64,000 nucleotides of DNA, from assembly GCA_024362935.1 (NCBI GenBank), contig JANCRA010000001.1, positions 51,433,501 through 51,497,500 on the forward strand, written 5' to 3'. This document shows positions 11,645-23,300 of the stretch, in pieces. Source of the stretch: Setophaga petechia. Its lineage: Eukaryota; Chordata; Aves; Passeriformes; Parulidae. The notes beneath the pieces are model-generated. The model had not been told where the DNA came from. It did not search any database and worked only from the letters and a program-made list of their open reading frames with translations. Every line of letters begins with the position of its first letter. Within the stretch, counting starts at the first letter, position 1. A program made the translations under genes and the position numbers.

Positions 11645-14476
11645 AAACACACTCCAAAACTAAATGCACAGTGTTAGCTCAAGTCAATCATACTTGAATT
11701 TGTTCTAAATATGATCAGTAATCAAAATAAAAATCACCAAAGTAATGCATGCTTTTAAAATGAATTTCAGCGTAGAAGACAAACTTTCCAGTCAGCGCAT
11801 TGGCCTGAAAATGCCTTGAATAAGCCTTGAATCTGGCCCTTTTGGTTTTTTTACATTTTGTAGCTGACTTCCTGCAAACATGTCCAAACTTTGTGTTTCC
11901 ATAAGCCAGCATTTTCTGATTAAAAACATTTCAGACAATCCTGACAAGCTCTAAGCTGAGCACTCCTGAAAAATTCGATCACTGAGCGATTTAAACCATT
12001 ACCTCTCATTTGTATGAGTGCATCCTTTTTCCAGCAGGTTTTCACGGGAATGGCCATTAGGAATGCTGCCATGGGAACAGGCAAGTAGCAGGCTGTCATT
12101 AGGCACTCGGGAGTCCAGACAGCACCAAAGCCAAGGGCACCTCCCTGTCCTCCTGCCCTGTTCCTCTTGTTAGGTGACCTGTTTAGGGCGTTACTTGTTT
12201 GTCCCGAGAGAGAGCAGGCATGCCCAGGCCCCAATCTACCTCACCTGACAAACGCTGATCTCATGATGGGGCTATTCAGCTTCTCCCACAACAATTCCAG
12301 AGAAAGGGCAGCTGCCTGGTTTGAACAAAACGTCAGAGCACTCCGCAGCTCACGGCAGAGAATTCTGATCCCTCTGTGGACAGAACTATCCACAGAAGGG
12401 CAACAGGCTGTCTTGCAGACAAGTTACTCATGTTCCTGATTAAGGGGCAAGTAATTGATTGAGAATGGCTCATCCGAGAGCAAAGTGAAAATAATCTTGG
12501 CTCTTCCTGTTATTTTTCATTTAAGGCCAAATATTTTCAGACTATGGTACATTTCCATCAGAGCCTCCCTTCAATTTCAGGTAAATCCACCATTACCCTA
12601 TCACTGAAAACACAGAGAATCACCTGCCTTTTAAAGTTCACTGCCACACTTACAGATTTCTTTCAAGTATATTTAGGCACAAAAATAATTAAGGCACTAC
12701 TATACGTTGGGTGTGTTAATTGAAAAATCAAGGAGTATACACTTCACTTTAATTAGCAACTGTTAGCACAGCATTTACTTAGGAGCTTATCATGATAGAG
12801 CTTGTTTAGCTTGCTGCCAAAGATATTTTTGCCATGCATACTTTCCAGGTTGGTTTGAAATAAGGGGAGGATGTGGTGTATTACACAGAGATATATACAT
12901 GTATGCAGCCTGCATAATTTCTGATGTGATTCTAGAGAAGAGCAGGAATAGGGGTGCCACAAATATTTTTGCTCTGCTCAAGCAAATGATAAACTCCAAG
13001 CCTTATCACAGCTGTTTGCCAAACGCATTAAGCCTCTCCTCCCTGTCCAGCCTAGTGCTCTGAAGTGCCTGCAATAACAGGCCTGTCTCCAGATCTGGTT
13101 CCAGCTCAGACCCTCTCAACAGCCAGGCTGCTGCTGCTCTGCCCTCCTGGCTTGCTTCGCTGGCAGGACCTACAACACTTTCTCTCCCAGTGTCCCTGCC
13201 ATATGTGCCCTGCTCCTGCTCTGTCACACAGTTTGCTCAGCTCCTTTCACACTTCCCTACCTGTTTAAGGTGCTTACTGAGCTGTCTGGTCACCCATATG
13301 CTAATTTTTCAAGTGTCTCTATGCTTTCCACTCTGCGTCCCTGTACACAGGGATCTATTTTATTCATTACAAAGGCTCTCCAGACATTGATCTAAAGTTT
13401 TCATTATATATGCAGCTCCAGAGATACCTGCTCTTTCCATTTCATTCAATTTCTCCTGCTACCTCAGTTTTTTCAGTCTTTCTTCTCACAGCATTTTCTG
13501 TCCCTGTTGGCTCTTGTCCATAACTACTGCTCGGGGTTAGTGTCATAAGGACTCTCAATGCTTTTGACACTTATTTTAGCAAATCAGCTCAATATTTATC
13601 AAAGCTCTGATTTTTCCTATGACTACAAAATTACCCTGGTTCTCCTCTTTTTTATTCCACAGACCCATCTGAAATACTTTCAACCAGGATGCAGGAGATT
13701 AGTCCTATTCCCTACAGTGTGAAGCAAACTTTGCAAGAAGGGAGATGGAGTGATTTATCCCCCATATCTGTTCTTGTCAAGGCCTTGCCACTGAGACTAT
13801 GAATGAGCTGCCAATTAGTACTGCATTTTCATAGCTCACCATCAGTAACATCAACAAGACAGAGCTGTAAATCTCCAGTTAGCTAGATCAGAAAAGGTGT
13901 GTAGGGTTGACCTTGGCTGCATTTCAGGTGGCCTCCAGCTGCTCTATCACTCCCCCTCCTCAGCTAGAAAGGGAAGAGAAAAATATAATGAAAGCTCCTG
14001 GGTTAAGATAAGGACAGGGAGAGATCATTCACCAATTAACAGCATGGGTAAAACAAACTCAGCTTGGGGAAAAAAATTAAATTGATTGCCAATTCAAATC
14101 AGAATAGGATAATGAGAAATAAGAACAAATCTAAAAACAGCTTCCTTCTACCCTCCCTTCTTCTCAGTCTCAACTTTTACTCTAAATTTTCTCTATCTCT
14201 TCCCTGTCCAGCAATGCAGGAGTATGGGAAATGGTGATGATGGTCAGTTTGTCACATGTCACCTCTGCTGCTCCTTCCTCCTTTGGGGTAGGACTCCTCA
14301 TACTCTTCTCCCTGCTCCAGCACTGGGGCCATCCCACAGGACCTCTGACACAAGTCCTCCTCACAGGCTGCAGTCCTTCATCAACTGCTCCACTGCGGGT
14401 GCCTTTCCACAGTTCTGCTCTGGCACCTGGAGCACCTCCTGCTCCCTCCCCTCCACCTGACCTGGGGTCTGCAGAG
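11645..14476. other. Unique non-coding DNA, no gene seen
   Basis: No recognised repeat. The segment 13000-13300 and the segment after 14160 are pyrimidine-rich on the + strand, which lengthens chance frames on both strands. No domain, and no splice-bounded exon I would defend. Confidence 0.5.
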
Positions 14477-14516
14477 CTGTTGGTATCATATTTTCTCTGT
14501 TGGTATCATATCTTCT
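14477..14516. repeat. 20-bp tandem duplication
   Basis: CTGTTGGTATCATATTTTCT at 14477-14496 is repeated at 14497-14516 with a single change (19 of 20 identical). The near identity points to a fairly recent duplication. Confidence 0.9.
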
Positions 14517-17500
14517 CAGTTTCCCCTGGCTGCAGGTGCTGTTCTTGTTCTCCCTAGCTAAATACATTACTCAGAGGTGTGACCACTGTGCTGGTGGGCT
14601 TGACCTTGGCCAGCGGGCAGGTCCATCTTGGAACTGGCTGGCATTGGCTCTGTCAGATTCTCACAGGAGCCACCCCTGTAGCTCACTCACTAACAAAACC
14701 TTGCCAGGCAAACCCAGTACAACAGGCCCTAGGAATGCTGACCTGGAAGGTCAGGAAGCAGCATAGGTCACAAAACACTTTAAGCTCCAGGGTTACTGCC
14801 TTTCCTTTCTGTAACAAATTCTCCTGTAGCATCTTCCCTTAGTGCTGTGTGTGTATTATTTAAAAACCACTACTGCTAAACCTCACAAGTTTTTCACCAC
14901 CCATTTCTTCAGAAGCCTGTGCTCTGTCTATGATATTTCTAGACAATAGCAGCAAACATTTAATTTTAACCTTAGCTGCAGCAAAAGGCTACAATGCGCT
15001 AAAAATTGAATACAGAAACAAAAACCCACAAGCACAATATTCAATTAAATTAAATGCCACTTCATTTGTTTTCTTTGAGTCTTGACAGCTCGATACTCAA
15101 TTTGGGGGAACTGTTCTTTCATAAACATTTTGAGGAGGTAAACAATCTACTGGCTTTTTCCTTTTTGAAACATTATTTTCTTATAGCCAGCATTTGCAAG
15201 AATGTAATTATCAATTTTTAAAAGTACCCCCTACATCATATTGCCTTCTTTTTGGAGAAGGGAGGATGATGCTTACTTAAAATGAAATCATCATAAGAGG
15301 AATTTTTCTATCCCCGGGGAATGCAAAGATGACAAAAGTCCAAGAGTGCTGAAATCAAATGTGCAGCAGAAAAGGGCATGGAACATTCAGTACCCAAAAT
15401 ATCATCAGAATCTTCTCTTCATCTCATAACTGGTGATAAAGAAATGGGACTCTCCTGGACTACACATGTACAGCAAGCAGGCAATACAGCCCTGTCTGAA
15501 GGGAGAGCAGTAAACTGTCAGGGGCAGGGAAACCCACTCAATACTCTGGCCACTCATATGATGGCATGGCTTTTTAGGCAGCACAAGACACAACAGCAAG
15601 CATCTGACAGATTTAGGCATATTCATTCCCAAAGGGCTGCTGAAAATCTGTCACGTAGTGCCCGCATGCATACACATGTCAAATTTTGAAGGTGACTTTC
15701 TAATAAGCCTATTTAGGGTCCAAATACCAGAAAGAGATTTGGATGTTTCCAATGCCCTGGCAGGAAATAGTCTATTGTGCTACTAACTGTTACTGCCATA
15801 TGCACACCTTCAGGTGAGGGCTTGTATTGCCATTATGTATCTTTATTACCTGCTAGGAGAGAAGCTATTGGACTTATAATTATCCATTACTACTGGTACC
15901 TGGATACATTTCCTGAGGGAAGCTTTCCACTAATTCATACTCTTGTCATGCTTGCTGCATCACATCTAATGTCGTTTTTCTAAATTAGATAAATAAAATA
16001 TTTATATTTGGTGACCTTGAAAAGAAATGTGGACCACTAGCTCAGGATGAATTTCCTGGAATTCAATAAATATTAATAGAATACAACAAGCACCAGAGCA
16101 GAAAAAGAACGACTGATACACCCTTAATGAGTGTGGTGGCATTTATTATTTAAATGACCATTAGAAACACTCTTAGCCTTTTGAGGAATTCAAGCAGAAG
16201 TAGTAGACAGATGCTCCTGAATGCAGGAGATTAATCATTCTTTCTGTGCAGTGCAGGGCCAATTAATTTGTTTTTTGTGTTGTGTTTTCTTCTTTTTTTT
16301 TTCCCCTCACCAGTGAAGAAAAACAAATTAAAATCTGGACCTTTCTACGTGTCTAATTTATGTAGTTAGGAGTATTTCTGTGGCCTGGCTACAACCAGTT
16401 GGGTTATTCCTCATAAGCAAACTGTGTCTCAGACTCAAGAGGACAGGCATGCTGTCATAGAATAAACAGCATTTCAACATGCTTGGGCCAGAAATAGCAC
16501 CAGTGGTCAGGAATGGAAACTGCTGGGTTTTAGGAAATCTCACAAGTTTTGTAACAGACAAATAGGAAGGACTGGTCTTAAGAGTGAAATTTTATCATGC
16601 TAGGATGTGGGAAACATAAGTTACCATCACTTGATTAAAATCACTAGATCTTGGTCATAGACACCAACCAAGACCATGGCAGATCATTGTAAAAGTTGAG
16701 ATGAGGAAGAGTGGAGATATACAGGTATTTCCCTTTGAGTCTACAGTGACTGGTCCCAGTATATTTCAAAGAAGCATCACAAACCCAGGGTGGGCCAGTC
16801 CCATCCTCTGGTGAGCTGCCCTTGCTCTCCCATAGCCCTGTGCCAGCACCAAGGGGTCAGGCTTGCTTACAGCAGCTGTGCCTCACCTTCAAGACTCAGA
16901 TTCTGCAGAACATCATCTACCATGCAACCACAGGCCAAAGGAAAAGGTGTCAAGTTCACTTTGGCACAAACGATCCTGGGGTCAGACAAAGGCCTTAAGT
17001 TCCACACCATGCATCTTGCATTTCATTGAACAAGCACAGGAGATTTGTTGCAATGAAGTTCTGATGCTGGTTGCAATGCAGTACTGATTATTTCCATAAA
17101 AAGATAAAAGGAGAAAAAAAATCTTGTCAAACACCAAGCTACATGGCTATATAAGGCAAATATGAGGTTGAAAAAAAATTCAAAATAGTGGGATAATCAG
17201 CACTGCTTGGCATTTAAAAAAACCCGAGAAAACCAGAAAAATCCAAACTCCAAACAAACTTCCAAAAATAATAGACTCTTATTTAATATAAAGTTAGGTT
17301 TTTCAAATCAAGATGAATGAAAATGGAAATAAAATTTAACATTTTGGCTTATGTAAAGCAACAGCATTAAAGACTCAGTACCATATGTTCTGGTAAATCT
17401 TTGTGAAAGATAAAACAAAGCTACAGCTTTTAGGCATCCTCGTATTAAAGATAAATGCAGCAGAAGAGGCACATTTCTTATATCCTTTGCTACTGCATGC

Positions 17501-18724
17501 CCTTAGCTTCACACCTTGATTTGCTGGCTGTTTAACAAGAGGAGCTCTTGCTTTACAGCTGGCTGTAAGGTTTGGAAAGGTTATAAAATTTTGAGTAGCG
17601 TGAAACTGTTTTAGATAAGGCTAAAAAATAGGTAAGGCATTTGATGGGACAGTTACTCCATCCTTCCCTTCCCCTGCAGACCTTTGCTGATAAGTAGGTA
17701 TCTCTCAAAAGGCTTCAGACAGGAGGCCCTTCTGCCTCCAAACCAAACTTGAGTCCATGAATACTCACTTTCAGGCTTTGTCCTGTTGGCAAATGGTATC
17801 CCTAATATGGGAGCTGGAACACAGAAATTCTAATGTCTCTTGGAGGTTTTTTTTTTTGTTATAAAGGTAAGTTGGTAAGAGTTTTGTAACATGCTTCAGA
17901 GTTTAAAGTCCTTATGAGGCTAAACAAAGTAGTTCTGATTTCTGGCAAACTGTTTCAAGGTAAGCAACTGAGTGAAGGGTAGTCTTGTTGCAGATTAATT
18001 GAAACTAGGAGGACGGCATCTGACTTTTAAAATTGCTTTTGTAAAGGTCAGGTTCACACTGATTAAGTATCAAGTCATTGCACGATTGTCTAGATCAATT
18101 CAGATGTTTACTGCAAGCTGGATAATGATCATCTACTTGAATATGATGGAAAAACTTACTATGTGCTGATGTGTCTCTGTAAAAGAGGATTGGAGCTGAG
18201 ATGTTCCTTTCTCTTCTGTCTGCATCCAACACTCTCCACAACAGTTTAAGTGAATTTTGTGTTGAAGGTACAGCCTTTAAATTCATGAGACTGAATTTAT
18301 AGTTCATTGTCCAAGCACAGAGTATGGGTAGGAGCTGGACAGCTTGTTGACCATGACAGCATACTCCCTGATACTGCAGCACAGCCACATCCACTAACTG
18401 ATAAAATACATATGCCTCCTGATTTTTAAATTTCTTGCTGCCAAACACAACACCGGAACCCAGCAGCTTTTATCACCATTCCCTCCTGTGCAACAATACA
18501 TTTAAGCACCTGCTTACCATTAAACAGGTGTTGACATTCTATTGATTTCAGCACTTTAAGTCCACATTGATCACAATCAAGGACGTTTTAGGCTTTGAGG
18601 CATTTTGCACAAGTAGGTGGATTGTGCACTGGACAATGGACAAATCCTCTACAGCACAGCAGCATTCCCAAAGGTTTTGCTGTCAGCCCCTAAAGTAATT
18701 TAAGCATAGGCAGTGACAGGGCAG
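14517..18724. other. Unique non-coding DNA, no gene seen
   Basis: AT-leaning sequence with short overlapping open frames (up to 117 codons, 18095-18448 on the minus strand), none recognised. T-rich runs occur near 16290 and 17848. No mobile element identified. Confidence 0.5.
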
Positions 18725-18815
18725 AGGGATTAGAGCGCTGGCATGGCCTCAAGTTCTGCTCCACCATTCCCCTCCTCTGTATCTTGGGCAAATGATTTTG
18801 GGAAGCAAGCAGGAC
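18725..18815 (+). mobile_element. MIR-like SINE remnant
   Basis: The segment starts with a tRNA-like box A (GATTAGAGCGCTGGCATGG near 18729), passes through a degraded 'TTCTGCTCCACCA' stretch and reaches 'TGTATCTTGGGCAAATGA', in the order and spacing of the MIR family (tRNA-derived head, then the core with 'GACCTTGGGCAAGTCA'). MIRs are ancient amniote SINEs, so heavy divergence is expected. The 3' part is not traceable. The assignment rests on recalled consensus features. Confidence 0.55.
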
Positions 18816-20221
18816 TGTTATGCCAAGATGGTGCAAGAGGCACAGATACAGTGGTGACTGAGTGTCTTGCAGCATCCTGCAAAGAGGTGCTAGGTCACCT
18901 CTGCACCTGCAATTGACAGCTATCCTGGGGAATATGAGAATGTGAAAGCAAGGCATAGCTAACTGCTATTTTCCAATCCTAATTTTTTCACAGGATTGAA
19001 TCACCTTGATATTTTCATGCATCACAAAAGGAAGCCTTGCCAAACGCAAACCTACATCCTCATATTAATCAGAGAAAAAAATAATTATTTCTGCTTCAAA
19101 CAGGAGGGTAGTTTAGAAATGTCTACACAGATTGGAAGGAGAAAAATCAAGTTAAGCATTCTCTTAACTATGAAGTTATTTTGACAACTTCTACACAAGT
19201 GTGAAGTATTTCCAGCCAATCATGTCTTTCAGAAATATCATTTGTCTATAATGCAAACTGGTATTTGCATGACTTACAACAAAAACAATGAAGATACCCG
19301 TATATCTTTGGAAGAGCAATGGACCTCTGTTCCTGTTGTCTTTAAGTGCAGCTGGGAAGGAACACAAACACCTCTGCATTTGATGGAGTTCACACTCCAG
19401 GTCTGTAGCAGGCTTTATTGCCAGGCTCATGTTTTAACTAGCTATAAGACATTGAAAGAGCCCCCTATGGCTCTTGCTGGCAGTTCAGACACAGCTAGAT
19501 GAATCAGAGGTGGAAGCTCTTCCAAATGATGCACAGTGTCCATTCAACACTGGCAATCAATGACCCTAAAGTACTCTGTGATCAAGTCTGAACTTCATTG
19601 TTACAGATTCAGAAACATATGATTCAGTCTCTGTATCAACAGGTTCAGCCATGTGAATGTGTACCTGCATCAGAGAATTTTCTCTCTAGCATCTGTTACA
19701 AATAAGCACAGGTCAGGACCAGTTTCCACTGAAGCTCTGAACAATCAGTTTTATACAGAATGTATTGTTCATGTTACTAAAAAGTGATTTTCACCATGAC
19801 ACTGAAACCTGTGAGGGGTGACCATAATGGCCACAGAGCCCACATAGTGTGCGTTCTGTTACCTGTCACTGGACAGATGAGAACCTCACAGTTCTGTCCC
19901 TACAGCAATCAGCTCAGATGTAAAAGAGATAAAATCTCTCACAGTTCCTCTTTCAAGTAATGATTTGTGTAGTGCCCATGTACACCAGTGTATCAGTCCT
20001 TAATAAAGAGAAAAACTTCAAAAAAGCCCAAATAACACAACCCAAAGTGTAATTTTCACACTCCCTACCCACTACTGTAAGGTAGACTTCAAAAAAAATG
20101 TTTAGATCATGATTATAAGAATGATAGTAATTTAAATATAATTTTAAATGGTTTTGTTATTCTGTAAATAACATGGAATTTTATACAGATTTTAAATTTT
20201 CTAATCATTTCTGTTTTCCAG
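18816..20221. other. Unique non-coding DNA, no gene seen
   Basis: No recognised repeat. Sequence just before 20221 becomes T-rich and contains a branch-point-like TCTAATC followed by a pyrimidine stretch ending in CAG, which forms the possible splice acceptor of the next entry. Confidence 0.5.
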
Positions 20222-20364
20222 AAAAAACTAATCCCTGTGACTTTCCACTGGATAAGGCACTGAATTACAAGCAAGCATGTGATACTGCAGAGCAGGCAAT
20301 TAAAAGCCTTTCTTATAAAAAAATGTCATCCTTGATTGAAACATCTGTGATTTGGTTTCTGCAG
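20222..20364 (+). other. Candidate internal exon (143 bp), product unknown
   Basis: A possible exon of an unidentified gene. Seen directly: a branch-point-like TCTAATC and pyrimidine-rich tract end in TTCCAG at 20221; the next 143 bases are open in one frame; the segment ends in CTGCAG followed by the donor-like GTGATA at 20365. The encoded peptide runs from TNPCDFPLDKALNYKQ through AEQAIKSLSYKK to SLIETSVIWFLQ and looks protein-like in composition (acidic, basic and aliphatic residues mixed, no low complexity). I do not recognise the family. The donor is weak at positions +3 to +6, and 143 bp is not a multiple of three, so flanking exons would need matching phase. A frame of this length is common by chance in AT-rich DNA. 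The alternative is a decoy exon in non-coding DNA. A related candidate, also on the + strand, lies at 50640-50720. Confidence 0.2.
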
Positions 20365-23300
20365 GTGATACTAAAAACTGTTTCCTGATGAACATAGCTT
20401 CTGGCACAATTATTTACTTTGAAGAGGCTGCATGTCTGAACAGGTTTTTGAAAGGGATTGGGTAAAATAGGCATTTAAACTTTTGGCTTACTCTTAAAAG
20501 ATTATTTTTGTCTAAACTGAATTGAAATGCAATTGAAAAAGAAAATAAAACATCACTCAAGTTAGAATTACATTTCTTTCTTAAAGAGGTCATACTGCAG
20601 AAAAAATTCCCTTTTTAAAATGGGAGCAGAATACATACACCATGCCTCTTGTCTCAATAACTGATTAAGCATGTGTTTAAGTGCTTTGTTTAAAAACATG
20701 TCTGCTTAGTAAAAGCAGAAGTGTCTTATTGAATTCAAGAGTGTAATGCTAAGAATACACTTCAGTGCTTTGAAGAACTGCTTTTGATTTGATGGAGAAG
20801 AGTTTCAGAGGGGAAAGGAATAGAGGGTCTCCCTGAGTTCTTAAACCAAACTGGATATGTGATTTCTGATTTACTGGGAAAGACTTCATCTGCAGCAGTT
20901 AATTTCTTTCAAAGGAGACCTGTAATTACTTCTTGGATCTTGCCAGTGTAAACACCACAGAACGCAGGAAGCTGCTTTGCAAATGAGGGTTAATGCAGCA
21001 TGTGATACACCAGATAGGACTGGACAGCATTAAACAAAGGTTAATCCTCAACAGCAAGAGATACTAAATAGCTTCTCTTATTGAACACCCTAACAGCAGA
21101 GGGGGAGAGAAGAAAAAAGCATTGCCTCTCAGATACTTAATTATCTGCAATGTATATGCAAATATCCAGAATTTGATGAGGTCTTTACTTTTCACCTTTA
21201 AGCACCACATTAGTAATTCATGAAGCCACTACTAACGTTGTTGAGTGCAAGCAGCAGTGAAAATTAAGCACTAACGACTTCAGAGGTAGGGTGCCCATAA
21301 AATGAGTAGATACCTCTGAGGTCATCTGTACTATCTGAACATAAGTGATGGAAAAATGTACATTAGCTCAGCATTTCATCAGCTGCAGGTTTCTGAAAAT
21401 CATCACTAATGCCAAGGGTAGTTACATGGACAGCAGGGGAGTTGCTACAAATAAAAGTTCACACCACCATTACTAAAAAGATCACCACATATTTCCTGGC
21501 CTTAAATCCCCCCAGCTTACAAGACAGCAGTTCAACAAGGCAGAAAAGCAAAATAACACAGAGCTAGGCCCTGTGCCAGGGAGGTAACCCAACGAGTTAA
21601 AGACCTGTGACCACTTTGTCTCCTTTCCTGAGGACAAGAAGTTTCAAGCAAGTTGCAGAATTATGTTTACATAAAATCACTGGGATTTCAGGGCCGCCTG
21701 TAAGGCTCTAGTTCCCGAAAGAGTTAACCTGTGGCAAACCACACTGCAGCAAGTCTGCCAGCAACGACTTCGTTAAATTGCTGCAAGAAATCCATTGGAC
21801 TTTCAAACTATCCAGGCAAGTGTATGTTGGAATACAGCTATTATGGTAAGTCTAGTACTGAGAACTAGCAATACAGTTTATGCAATATTAAATAGCAAGT
21901 ATTGAATTTACAACACAGAATTACAAGGTTATTTTGACATGAATGCTATGTTAGTAAATTAAGATACCTGCTCTTTGCCTAACAGCAATCAGGCCTCCTA
22001 TGAAGATGTTTCTGCAGAACTCATTTTGCATCTTACTCTGCTTTCAGTATTTCAACCCAAAAAGAATAGTGAATTTTTTTTTTAAATAACTTCAAGAAAA
22101 AGAACAAATCAATGGACCCAGTGTTTCCATGCTCTTGAATTATTTAGGTACTGACATGATTCCAATATTCATCCACGTCAGAAAGTGTGCTGCTCTGGAA
22201 GACCACAGCCACACAGAGCTGTAGTAATTTACACACCCGGAGAATCTGCTCTAGACCATGAATAGAGAGGGGAAATTTGATTTTTAATATGATACCTCCA
22301 TGGCAACCTGGGCTTGTAAATTAGAGGTGTTTCTGTTTGCTTTGATTTTTGATAATAATCACAAAGGCTAGCGAAATATATGTATTTAGAATCAATAAAC
22401 TTCAGTGTTAGCATGGATGGGTGGTAAAGGTCCCCACACTGATGTGCTGTAAAAATAGTGAAATCAGTTCTTTAAAAATAAAAAGGACAATAGGGGAAAA
22501 AATTACTTTTTCCAGAGTTCAGTACAGCTTTTTAAGTAGGTTCACAGTATAAAAGAGATTAAATGGAACAAAAATCCAAATAAAAATACAGTACAATCAG
22601 TCAAACAGCATATATTTTATTACAGATAAAAGAAACTGGTAGTTGAACCCTTTGCGGCACACCGAGATTAATCATTCATTATGGGTCTGTCAGAAAATGA
22701 GAAGGACAGGATAAAAGACTGCTGCCATTAGTGGCACTCCCTGAATTTAACAAGGTAAAACTCCTGTTCAGCTGGAAAAATGAAATTATTGAAGTCTGAG
22801 AAGCAGAGGACTGAGAAAGCATCAATGATTTATAACTGACTGAGGACTCTGCCTCAGCACATCTGTGAATTCTGCTATGGATCCCCCTGCCTCAGACAGG
22901 AGAAGAGGCAGGCACACGTCCCTGCTGTCTCTCCACAGACCAGGCAGGACACCAAAGGTACATGTCAGTCTCAGGCAGGAACATGGAGCCCTTTCATGCA
23001 TGGTACCCTTTTAAACACAGTACCACAGCGAGTCTGCTGGGCTGTTATGGAGCCATGTCCTGCTTCACTGGGTGCACCTCAGACTGCAAAGACTTGTGTA
23101 CTTTTGGCAAGACCAACTCCAGTACTCCCCACTGCTGCAGTGCCTGGATCTTGTCTATTGACTACTGGGTCCAAATTCTATTCTTTTTCTATTCTATCCT
23201 TTTTTCCAAGTTCTATTCTTCCCAGAAATCACACAAAATCTGAAGATGTGGCTTGGAAAAGAGATGATTCTGCCTATCACCTATGCCATGGTCTCACCTG

